Origin: Archangium sp.
Lineage (GTDB): Bacteria > Myxococcota > Myxococcia > Myxococcales > Myxococcaceae
NCBI GenBank assembly: GCA_030681645.1
Contig: JAUXRX010000029.1
Span: forward strand, 1-64,000
Direction: 5' to 3'
Length of the DNA stretch: 64,000 nt
The notes under the pieces are model-generated. The model ran no database searches and was not told the DNA's origin. It worked only from the letters and a program-made list of their open reading frames with translations. Both the position numbers and the translations under genes were made by a program. Of the stretch, positions 8,173 to 16,300 are shown piece by piece (position 1 is the stretch's first letter; every line of letters starts with the position of its first letter).

Positions 8173-8697
8173 ATGACGCTCCGCCAGGCAAGAGACAGAG
8201 CCGAACAGCTCCTCGTGCAACTGGGTGTCGACAGGGCACCCGTCGACGTCTTTAAGGTTGCGCGCTATCTGAAGATCAAAGTCGTGCTCGACTCGCTCGA
8301 CCCTGATGTTTCGGGCCTACTCATCACCGACCAGAGCGGGACGCGAATCTGCGTGAATGGCGCTCACGCGGAAACGCGGCGCCGATTCACCATTGCCCAC
8401 GAAATCGGCCACTTTGTGCTGGGGCACCATTTCGAAGCGGGTTCACGCGTTCATGTCGATCGTGCTGGGGTTTTCGTGAGCGCCCGTTCGCCCCGGTCAT
8501 CTCAGGGCGTCGACGGCAACGAGATCGAAGCGAATCAGTTCGCGTCGGCCCTGCTGATTCCGCAGTTTCTCCTCAAGGCAGAGCCGATGGTCGTCGCGGC
8601 CAACGTGACCGACTTCGACGTGGAGCTGCTCTCCTCGAAGTTCAAGGTCAGCGAGCTCGCGATGACCATCCGGTTGACCCGGCTCGGCTTCCTCTGA
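8173..8697 (+). CDS. ImmA/IrrE-type zinc metallopeptidase
   Basis: A 174-residue protein with the zinc-binding motif HEIGH (FTIAHEIGHFVLGHH, around residue 77) and the downstream glutamate region EIEANQFASALLIP typical of ImmA/IrrE (DUF955) peptidases. Family members cleave a partner XRE repressor after DNA damage or another signal. AAAGGG precedes ATG 8173 and the gene is two bases after the XRE stop. It converges on the ParB-like gene ending at 8728. Confidence 0.92.
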   Translation: MTLRQARDRAEQLLVQLGVDRAPVDVFKVARYLKIKVVLDSLDPDVSGLLITDQSGTRICVNGAHAETRRRFTIAHEIGHFVLGHHFEAGSRVHVDRAGVFVSARSPRSSQGVDGNEIEANQFASALLIPQFLLKAEPMVVAANVTDFDVELLSSKFKVSELAMTIRLTRLGFL

Positions 8698-8727
8698 TTC
8701 GGTTCCGCGCTCGGGTGAACACCCCGG

Positions 8728-9609
8728 TCACCCCTCCAGCGCCGTCGACTCGACGATCCGCTGGAACTCGGTCAGGAACTCCCGCCGGTTCTGGGACAGG
8801 TAGCGGACGACCCGCCCGTTGTCGATGAGCGGGCGCAGGTACCCGCGGGCGATGGTGAGCGCCATCACCTGCTCGTTGTAGGTCTCGTCGAGCACGCGGA
8901 AGTCCTTCTCCTGCACGCGCGTCTCGTGCTCGAGGCGCGCGAGGTCCTCGGGCTTCACACCGGGGATCTTCCTCGGGTCCTCAGGGTCGACGAGCTGGTC
9001 CTTGCCGGTCGTCATCACCAGCGCCCGCGCGTAGGTCGCCGTGTAGTTGCCGGCGGCGACCATGATCTCGGCCATCTCCATCTGCCGGAGCGGCTTCACC
9101 TTCTTGAGGAGCGTGAGCGTCCCGCGCGCGACGTGCTTGTCGCGAAGTAGCTCGACCGCCTCGCGGCAGACGCCCTGGAGCAGGTGGCGATTACCGCGCA
9201 CCGTCTGGGCGCTCAGGTTGAGCGCCTTCGCGATCCGATCCTCCGAGACGCCGGCATCGAGCGCCTTCAGGATCATCCGGTTCGCCTGGATGGGCGCGAT
9301 TCGGTTCACCTTCTGGTTGTAGGTGTAGCCCTCGTCCTGCGTCGCGATCAGGCACAGCACCTCGGTGATGCCGAGCTCCCGCAGCGCCTCGACGCGCGCA
9401 TGGCCGTCGAGCAGCAGGAACTTGCCGCCCTTCTGCGGGAACACGCTGAGGGGCTCGACGATGCCGACCTCGCGCACCGATGCGAGCAGCGCTCGGTACT
9501 TGGCCGAGTTCTTCAGCTTCTCGCCGACGCTCCTCGTGGGGAGCAGTTTGTCGAGCGGCACCATCGTCCCCTCGAACTCGAACGCTGCCTTCAGGCTCGG
9601 TGGCATCAT
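8728..9609 (-). CDS. ParB/RepB-like protein 2 of the left recombinase module
   Basis: A 293-residue protein. An N-terminal ParB-type domain (VPLDKLLPTRSVGEK, then LLLDGHARVEALRELG with GHAR in place of the usual GxxR box) is followed by a HTH (SEDRIAKALNLSAQTVRGNRHLL). Its C-terminal half resembles the RepB C-terminal domain (MAEIMVAAGNYTATYARALV). The ATG overlaps the preceding gene's stop as ATGA at 9606-9609. Paired ParB-like proteins behind a serine recombinase form a recurrent mobile cassette. They probably help the recombinase or DNA segregation, but this is not proven. Confidence 0.85.
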   Translation of the reverse strand: MMPPSLKAAFEFEGTMVPLDKLLPTRSVGEKLKNSAKYRALLASVREVGIVEPLSVFPQKGGKFLLLDGHARVEALRELGITEVLCLIATQDEGYTYNQKVNRIAPIQANRMILKALDAGVSEDRIAKALNLSAQTVRGNRHLLQGVCREAVELLRDKHVARGTLTLLKKVKPLRQMEMAEIMVAAGNYTATYARALVMTTGKDQLVDPEDPRKIPGVKPEDLARLEHETRVQEKDFRVLDETYNEQVMALTIARGYLRPLIDNGRVVRYLSQNRREFLTEFQRIVESTALEG

Positions 9610-10460
9610 TTCTGGATCATCTCGCTCAGGTACCGCGGGAGTTTGTCGAGCTTCTCGGCTCGGAGAAGCGTGACGAACGCTTCGTCCTTCATCAGGTCCT
9701 TGAGCGCCGAGACCACGAACCGGAGCTGCTGCTCGCAGAGCCTGGCCTTCTTCACGAGGACCTCTTGCTTCTGCGTCTCCTTGCGCAGCGTCCTCACCAG
9801 GTCGTGTGACGACGTCGACTTCGGACGCCTCGAGCCACCCCGCAGGTCCTTCCCTCTGGCGCGGCGTTCCTCGACGAGCCGGCGCACCTTCAGCAGAGAC
9901 CGCCCGCGCAGCTCGCCGCTGTCGTAGGCCTCCTGCATGCTCTTCTGCATCGTCGCGTCGTCGGTAGCGGTGATCTCGATCGCGGTGCTGATGGGCAGGT
10001 CCCCACGCTCGACCGCGGAGATGAGCCGCTCCTCGCCGTTCTCGACGAGGCGCACGAGCTGAGCAACGTAGGTCTCGCTCACGCCAACGAGCGTGGCGAT
10101 CTCCGCGTGGCTGTGGCCCCGCTCTTTGAGCTTGGTGAGGTCGCGCGCCATCTCGACGCCTGAGGGTGTCCGCCGCGTCAGGTTCTCGACGAGGCTCCGG
10201 AGCAGCCGGTCCTCGAGCGCGATCTCCACGACGATCGCGGGGATCTCGGTGGCCCCGTGCGCGAGGAAGGCCTCGAGCCGACCCTGGCCGCACACCAGGT
10301 CGAACCCGTCGTCTCCCTCGCGGCGGCTCACGGTGATCGGCTTCTTGAGACCGACCTTCGAGATGTTCTCGGCGATCTCCCGGAACTTCGTCTTGTTGCG
10401 GCTCCGCGCGTTGAGGATGTGGATCTTGCCGACCGGCACCAGCTGAACCGCGGCGGTCAT
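9606..10460 (-). CDS. ParB-like protein 1 of the left recombinase module
   Basis: A 284-residue protein with a ParB N-terminal domain (VPVGKIHILNARSRNKTKFREI; LVCGQGRLEAFLAHG; ENLTRRTPSGVEMARDL) and a central HTH (SHAEIATLVGVSETYVAQLVRLVE). The C-terminal part is basic and coiled. It starts at ATG 10460, overlapping the recombinase stop as ATGA (10457-10460), and is coupled in the same way to the next gene. The arginine box reads GQGR rather than the CTP-binding GERR of chromosomal ParB, so CTPase activity is doubtful. Confidence 0.87.
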   Translation of the reverse strand: MTAAVQLVPVGKIHILNARSRNKTKFREIAENISKVGLKKPITVSRREGDDGFDLVCGQGRLEAFLAHGATEIPAIVVEIALEDRLLRSLVENLTRRTPSGVEMARDLTKLKERGHSHAEIATLVGVSETYVAQLVRLVENGEERLISAVERGDLPISTAIEITATDDATMQKSMQEAYDSGELRGRSLLKVRRLVEERRARGKDLRGGSRRPKSTSSHDLVRTLRKETQKQEVLVKKARLCEQQLRFVVSALKDLMKDEAFVTLLRAEKLDKLPRYLSEMIQK

Positions 10461-11989
10461 GCCGCCACCCCGGCGCGAACCGTCTGGGCCATCCCGAACA
10501 CGTACTCGAGCGAGTCGAAGCGGTACCCGTCGAGGAAGATGCCGTTGTCCTCCTTGATGCGCAGCCGCGCGCTCGTCACGTCGAGGGAGGGGAGCACGTA
10601 GTAGTCGAGCGGGGCGCGGTTGGGTGCGTCCATGCGCACGGCGATGGTCAGGTCCGGTTGCAGCCCTTCCTCGAGGCGGACCGTCCAGCGCATCGCGTCT
10701 GCCGGCGTGGTCTGGCACCGCGCGATCACCACCGAGATGACCAGCATCCCGTTGACGGTGAGGAGGTCGGTCTCGGGGTCGCGCTCGACGGCTCCCCCTT
10801 GCTCCTCGAGCGCCGTGACCACCTGCGCGACGATCTCCGGGTGGAGTTGCCGGAGCCGCTTGTTGATCTCGACGAAGGCGAGGTCACGGTCGGGCGTATA
10901 GGCGATGAGCTGGTAAGCGCGCGCGAGGCTGCCGAAGCGGTGCCGGTAAGCGGCGCTCGACGGCATCCCCTCGGTCTCGTCGATGAGCACGCCGCTCAAG
11001 GCGCCGCCATGGCTCGCGAGGGCGCTCAGCTTCTCGAGGAGCTCGGAGTCGGTGGCGCGCCTGTGCCGCTCGACGATGAGCGCCTGCGCGGCCAGGAAGT
11101 CGGTGACGTCGACGATCGCCTCGAACGCGCCGTCCCGCCGCACCCACATCGCCGGCGGGTTGTGCACCCGCTTCTTCTTCAGCTTGAACGAGACGCGGTT
11201 GTAGACGTTGTTGCCGATGTACTTCTCGTTGGTGAGGACCTGGTGAACCATCCCGCGGGTCCAGGTGCGGCCGCCTTCGCCGAAGATCCCCGACCCGTTC
11301 AGCTCCGCTGCGATCTCGCCCTCGGTGTAGCCCTCGTGGACGAAGAGTCGGTAGACGCGACGAACGACGGCGCGCTCCTCCGTCGGGCCCGGCACCAGGA
11401 CGACGCGATCGGTCTGCAGGCTCTTCTGCTCGAGCGGCTGGAGCTCAGTCTTCGGCTTGCCGGCCTGGTCGATGAGCAGGCGTCGCAGCCCGAAGCCGGC
11501 AGCGCCGCCCTGGCGGAACCCGAGCTCGACGAGCTTGCACTGGCCCTTGAAGACCTTCGCCGACAGCTCGCGGCTGTACTCGCCGGCCATGGCGCGCTTC
11601 ACGCCTTTGACGATCGTCGAGACCGGGCTCCCGTCGTTCTCGAACTGCTCGGCGCAGTACTGGACGTTGATGCCGGCGCGCTTGCAGATGTACTCGTAGT
11701 AGGCGCTCTCGTCGGCGTCCTGGAATCGGCCCCAACGACTCACGTCGTAGACGAGGATCGCCTTGAAGTCGGCGGCGCCGCTCTGCACGACGTCGATCAA
11801 CTCCTTGAGCCCGTTCCGGCCATCGATGCGGAGGCCGCTCTTGCCGGCGTCGGTGAAGGTGCGGACGATCTCCAGCCCTCGCTTCGCCGCGTACTCCCGG
11901 AGGATGTCGGCCTGGTTCTCGGTCGAGTACTGCTGGTGCTCTGTGGACATGCGCACGTACTGCGCCGCCCGAACTCGATCGTCGCTCAT
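10457..11989 (-). CDS. Large serine recombinase, left module
   Basis: A 510-residue protein. The resolvase/invertase catalytic domain is N-terminal: AAQYVRMSTEHQQYSTENQ with nucleophile Ser15, then AILVYDVSRWGRFQDADESAYYE. The recombinase DNA-binding domain follows (GYTEGEIAAELNGSGI, GMVHQVLTNEKYIGNNVYNR). I chose ATG 11989 because GAGGGAG lies upstream; the frame extends to 12088 only through a palindromic operator. It probably integrates or excises the surrounding element. It is divergent from an XRE gene with shared operators and co-translated with two ParB-like proteins. Confidence 0.92.
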   Translation of the reverse strand: MSDDRVRAAQYVRMSTEHQQYSTENQADILREYAAKRGLEIVRTFTDAGKSGLRIDGRNGLKELIDVVQSGAADFKAILVYDVSRWGRFQDADESAYYEYICKRAGINVQYCAEQFENDGSPVSTIVKGVKRAMAGEYSRELSAKVFKGQCKLVELGFRQGGAAGFGLRRLLIDQAGKPKTELQPLEQKSLQTDRVVLVPGPTEERAVVRRVYRLFVHEGYTEGEIAAELNGSGIFGEGGRTWTRGMVHQVLTNEKYIGNNVYNRVSFKLKKKRVHNPPAMWVRRDGAFEAIVDVTDFLAAQALIVERHRRATDSELLEKLSALASHGGALSGVLIDETEGMPSSAAYRHRFGSLARAYQLIAYTPDRDLAFVEINKRLRQLHPEIVAQVVTALEEQGGAVERDPETDLLTVNGMLVISVVIARCQTTPADAMRWTVRLEEGLQPDLTIAVRMDAPNRAPLDYYVLPSLDVTSARLRIKEDNGIFLDGYRFDSLEYVFGMAQTVRAGVAA

Positions 11990-12071
11990 GATCGGAACTC
12001 CCTCTGCGTCGGGGACCGAATGATCCCGCTGACTTGAAGGCCGACCGTAGAGAGGGGTCACCGGCTGCACC

Positions 12072-12088
12072 ATGACCTCCGAGGTCAT
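12072..12088. promoter_or_regulatory. Operator palindrome 1
   Basis: A perfect palindrome, ATGACCTC-C-GAGGTCAT, in the divergent region between the recombinase operon and the XRE gene. A near-identical site lies 32 bases away (centre to centre, about three helical turns), so this is probably a binding site for the XRE protein. Confidence 0.7.
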
Positions 12089-12103
12089 ACGATCGCCGGT
12101 TTC

Positions 12104-12120
12104 ATGACCTCCCAGGTCAT
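12104..12120. promoter_or_regulatory. Operator palindrome 2
   Basis: ATGACCT-CCC-AGGTCAT, with 7-bp arms, is a second copy of the site at 12072-12088. Paired operators on the same helical face suggest cooperative repression of both divergent transcripts. Confidence 0.7.
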
Positions 12121-12147
12121 GTTGCCGGGCAGCACGACCTTCTGGAT

Positions 12148-12168
12148 CAAGTTGCGCGCCTCAACTTG
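12148..12168. promoter_or_regulatory. Inverted repeat before the XRE start
   Basis: CAAGTTG-N7-CAACTTG, with a different half-site from the two palindromes upstream. It ends 10 bases before the XRE ATG, so it could be a second operator or an RNA hairpin near the ribosome binding site. Confidence 0.4.
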
Positions 12169-12178
12169 TCCTGGGCGG

Positions 12179-12538
12179 ATGAGCGCTATCGAGGAACGGC
12201 TTGGGCAGAAGATCGCAAGACTGAGGAGGGCGGCCGGGCACACCCAGGCCGAGTTGGCCGAGCGTGTTGGCCTTCAACCCGAGCACATCAACCGCGTCGA
12301 GAACGGCAAGCGAGGCGTGTCCATCGAGGCGATCGCGAACATCGCGGACGTGCTCGGCGTCGAACTGCACGACCTCTGCCGCCTTCAAGACAAGGACGAC
12401 CCCAAGTCTGCCGCGCTCGATCGTCTCCTGTGGTTCGGCTCGCGGCTATCCATCTCCGAACTCGAACTCGTGATGGGCGTCGGAGCCGCCGTCCTGGATC
12501 ACCTTCGTCGCCCAGAGGGTGGGGCGGGCCTCGCGTGA
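12179..12538 (+). CDS. XRE-family repressor of the left recombinase module
   Basis: A 119-residue protein with a Cro/C1 HTH covering residues ~5-65 (ERLGQKIARLRRAAGHTQAELAERVGLQPEHINRVENGKRG ... IANIADVLGVELHDL) and a short C-terminal extension. ATG 12179 begins the domain properly; the frame upstream runs through the operator palindromes. It is divergent from the recombinase/ParB operon and is the best candidate to bind the paired ATGACCTC palindromes between them. Confidence 0.9.
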   Translation: MSAIEERLGQKIARLRRAAGHTQAELAERVGLQPEHINRVENGKRGVSIEAIANIADVLGVELHDLCRLQDKDDPKSAALDRLLWFGSRLSISELELVMGVGAAVLDHLRRPEGGAGLA

Positions 12539-12685
12539 TCGCCAGCGCGTGTCGCATGAGATCCCATCGATGCGCCCCGGCGTGGACCGCGGTGGTATGC
12601 TTGCCGCGTCGCTCCCTCACGGGCGGCATCGACTGTGGTCAATCGGAATGGCGGACTACTCGGACATGCGTTTTGCGAGCCCACA

Positions 12686-13117
12686 GTGAGTCTCCTGGAC
12701 CAGTTGCTTGATCGCGCTTGCACGACGCTGGCGAGTCATCTCCGTTCTGGGCTTGTGATCTTCGGCAGCGCTCCAATCGTCTTGGCCGGGCTCAAGCCCG
12801 ATGTGCGCGACCTGGATTTCTTTGTCTCGGATGAGACGTTTGCTGCCCTCGTCGGTGCGGGCTTCGTGGCCAACGTTCAGGACCCGTCCGTTCCGAAGAT
12901 TGCGCTCGCCGAGGACGTCGATGTCTTCAAGACCTTTCCTGGCGTCGAGTTCCCGGATGTCTTCGCGTCGGCCGCGCCCGGTAAAGGGTCGCGCGGCTTT
13001 CACGTAGCGAGCCTTCGGCACGTACTTGCCTTCAAGGTCACGAGAAACAAGCCCAAGGACCAAGAGGACATCGCTCTGATTCGAAAGGTCCTCGGACTTG
13101 ATCACCTCGATCGTTGA
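12686..13117 (+). CDS. Minimal nucleotidyltransferase-fold protein
   Basis: A 143-residue protein. GLVIFGSAPIVLAGLKPDVRDLDFFVS carries the G-S and D-x-D-like pattern of minimal nucleotidyltransferase (MNT/AbiEii-like) folds, followed by PDVFASAAPGKGSRGFHVASLRHVLAFKVTRNKPKDQEDI, a typical C-terminal end of such proteins. GTG 12686 is my preferred start; another GTG lies at 12635, and neither has a clear ribosome binding site. No HEPN partner is adjacent. It could be a toxin-antitoxin remnant or a nucleotide-modifying defence protein. It converges on the defence operon. Confidence 0.65.
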   Translation: MSLLDQLLDRACTTLASHLRSGLVIFGSAPIVLAGLKPDVRDLDFFVSDETFAALVGAGFVANVQDPSVPKIALAEDVDVFKTFPGVEFPDVFASAAPGKGSRGFHVASLRHVLAFKVTRNKPKDQEDIALIRKVLGLDHLDR

Positions 13118-13316
13118 GCGAACGGAGTCCATCGTGACCGACTGGTGAAGCACTCCCATCTTGCGCCCTCGTTCATGTGCGTGGCCCTCGGTCCAATTTG
13201 CCTCCGTGAATGCTTGCTGCACGGGAGCCTTGGACCGCGCGAGAGGTAGGAGATTTCGCATGCCGGCGCGCCGTGCCTGTCGGCGCGCGGCCCTCAACCA
13301 CACGCGAATGAAAACG

Positions 13317-13361
13317 ATTCGACGCGTCGCGTCGAATAGCCGCTTTCAAGCAAAAGCGGCT
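13317..13361. terminator. Tandem hairpins between convergent genes
   Basis: Two adjacent perfect stems: ATTCGACG-CGTCG-CGTCGAAT at 13317-13337 and AGCCGCTTT-CAAGCA-AAAGCGGCT at 13338-13361. They lie between the convergent nucleotidyltransferase gene and the end of the defence operon, where a bidirectional terminator is expected. No long T-run follows on either strand. Confidence 0.5.
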
Positions 13362-13399
13362 GTTGCCGCAGCTGTGAAAGTGGGTGCCCCGAAGGTTGC

Positions 13400-16300
13400 T
13401 CACGTCAGGCTGCCCAGGCGCCCCAGAAGTTCGAGGCCGAGTTGGTTCTGGCGGTCACCAAGCCAGCCCAGCAACGCCCGGAATGCCTGGAAGGCCTCCA
13501 CGTCGGCACGAAGAGTCGCCTCCTGTTCGGCCCACACCACGTTCAGCAGGTTCGCGACGGGATCCTCGGCCTCATCAACGTCACGAGGCTCACGGCGTTT
13601 CTCGACGCGAACGAGCCCGAGAAGCCACGTCATCGCGGCGAAGCGCAGCGGAAGGCCGACGGGGCGCGCGAGCCAGGTTGCGAATCCAGCGAGGCGACGA
13701 CCGTGGATAGGAACCTTCTCCATCCAGAGGCGGAAGACGTCTTGCATCGCACTCACCGTCGCAAGGTGTCGCGGTTCCCACATGGCGGTCGACCAGCCAT
13801 CTACGCCGAGTAGCGCGTCCCAGACTCCCTCGTGCGAGGCCCAGCGGCGCTTGCCCTCGACGTCCACAAACGCGCTTTGAACCATCGATCGAACGAGGCT
13901 CGGATAGGTGGACGGCGTCTGCTGGGCGGTCAGCGCATGTCGATGAAGGGAGTATGCGAATGCCTCCGGCCAATCGTTCCCCTCAGAATGGAGATCGATC
14001 ACGGGCTGCCACAGTAGCTCGGCTTGCTCACTGGCGCGCAGTTGGAGGACCAGCGCGCCAACGCGTTCGAGCACCCAGCGCTCCTCTTCGTGTGGGTACT
14101 GGCTCTCTCTCCGTCGCAGGTCAGCCGCCGGGCGTGCAACAACAAGACGGAGCGCCGAGCGCCAGAAGTGAATGACCTCCTCTCGCTCCCGCTCGTCCTG
14201 CGCCTGATCCGGCAGGGGTAGCCACTCGTGCGCGCAGCGGATGACCCGCAGGTCCAATGGCGGAGGATCTGGCCTACGGCGCAGGGCATCAACCTCACGG
14301 AATCGGTCTGGGTCATCACAGTCCGTCCATGCGCGCGGCATCCCCAATGACGATGCCGAGACGAAGGCCTCGATCTTCTCCACCTCCCAGTGCGTCAGAT
14401 TCCGTTGCAGCCGTTCGAGAGAATCTTGGTCGAGGGACAGTGCTTCACGTGGGACTCGACGTAGCAGATCGACTCGAACGCGTAGAAAGGCCCACTCGAG
14501 AGCGAGTCGACGTAGGCGGCTGAAGTCCTCGGCGAGCGTTCGACGGGCGCCAGCGCATCGATCGAACAGCAGTCGCGTGGCCACGTACCTTTGGGAGAAC
14601 GCGGCTCCTGCGATGGCCCGACGCCATTCCTGGTCAGCCGGGTCCTCTAGCCAAAGAAGGGCAACGGCATCCGTGGCAAAACAGTCTGAGGTCCACGTGG
14701 AGACACTGTGGTCGTTGTCGAACTCCCGTCGCTCCGGCGGCTTGGCAAGGAACTCCCGAACTGCCTCCGTAAGCAAGGGACGTCGAGCGGCATCCAAAGC
14801 GCACCAGTCGGCGTGCCACAGGAAGACGGCAACCCCGCCAGCAATGGCATCGGCGTACTCGGTCCCGAATCGCTCCTCTCCGCTTGGCAAAGCGGGGCCA
14901 CCTTGAGCGAGCTCTCGAATGCGCTCCCACTGAGCCCAGAGTCCGGCGAGCTGCTCGCCGGTAAGCACCTTGCCCTCGTCCAAGATGGTGCGGCACCTCA
15001 TCGGGAACGTCATGATGACCATCTGGTCGTCTGCCGCTTGGCGCTCGTCTACGAGAGCCTCCTGCTGGCGAAGCGCCTCCACGTTCACGAGCACTTGGCC
15101 GAGCTTGGGATCGTTGCGGCGTTCGTAGTTCTTGAAATTCAACATGACCGCGAGCTGCTGCTGGGACTCGGAGATTCGCTCGCTCAGCGCAGGTTGCGCG
15201 CTCCACGCTTCGCGGGCTCCATCGAAATACGCGCGCATTGCCGGTTGCTCGAACAGTAGCGACTGCGCGATATGCCGCAGGTCGAAGTTCCTGTGTTCGA
15301 GCCCGTGAAACCTCCGCGCCAGATTGATGAAGAACTCAGAGTTGTTGAACGGTCCCATCATCAAGGGCCTGTGTCCCTGCACTCGCTTCGTGATCTCCCA
15401 CACGTAGGGTTCGGCTGCTGAGAGTAGGGGTTTCAACGGCCCCTCGAAGAGCGCACGCTGACGCTTCCCGACGTCGCATAGGACGCCGAGGAGGGCCACG
15501 CTCTCGCATCGCGCGAAGATGGCCGTGACCTCTTCTGCAATGTCCTTCCCGTCATCGAGGCGCAGATAGAGGTACTGCTCCAGTGCCATGAGCGCGGCCT
15601 CGACGGCGTCCGGGGGACTTCCGAGTCCCGCGCTCCAGCAGTACGTGCTCTCATCACCAAAGAAGGCTCGTGTGCCGCCGTCATCGAGGAGAACGACGAG
15701 TCGAGGCGGCTCGGCCATGCGCCGATCGACCTCTTCCTCAAGTTGTCCCTCTGCGATTGCACGCGCTCTCCATGCACTGGCCTCTCGCTGCCAGTTCTCG
15801 CGTTCACGAGCCGCTGCGAACTCGACGAGACGTGCGACCAGCTCCAGTCCTTCCGCGAAGTTCTCGCGAAGACAGGCGAGGAATGGGCCCTGCGTGTAGA
15901 AGGCCGGCAACCACTTGTTCCGGTCGACGATCGAGAGTTCTCGTCGATGCATCCAACCGTCGTTCCAATCCTCCTCGACAGGTCCCTGGATCAGACTCGC
16001 AAGGACGACCTCTCGAGCAGTAGCAGGTCGTTCTCGATACAAGTCCAACACCGCACCTGTTTCGAGAACGACGTCCTGGAATGCCTCGTCGACCCGGGCC
16101 AGCGGGCCATCGGGCCAAGGTCCGCGCATGACACCGGTTCCGCCGAGTGAACGAACGCGCCTCCGAGTCCTCGGAGTCGAAGATGGGGCCGCAGACACTG
16201 GCGGACGCTCGGCGGCGCTCAGCGCGATCGCAACAACATCGTCAGTACGTTCGTGGGCGGCTGCAAGCGCACACGCGTAGAAACGCCGACGCTCACTCTG

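Noticed and set aside
11990..12178. Upstream ATG starts for both the recombinase and the XRE gene inside the palindromes
   Set aside because: Each palindrome contains an ATG on both strands by symmetry, and the extra residues match neither family. The starts at 11989 and 12179 fit the domains.
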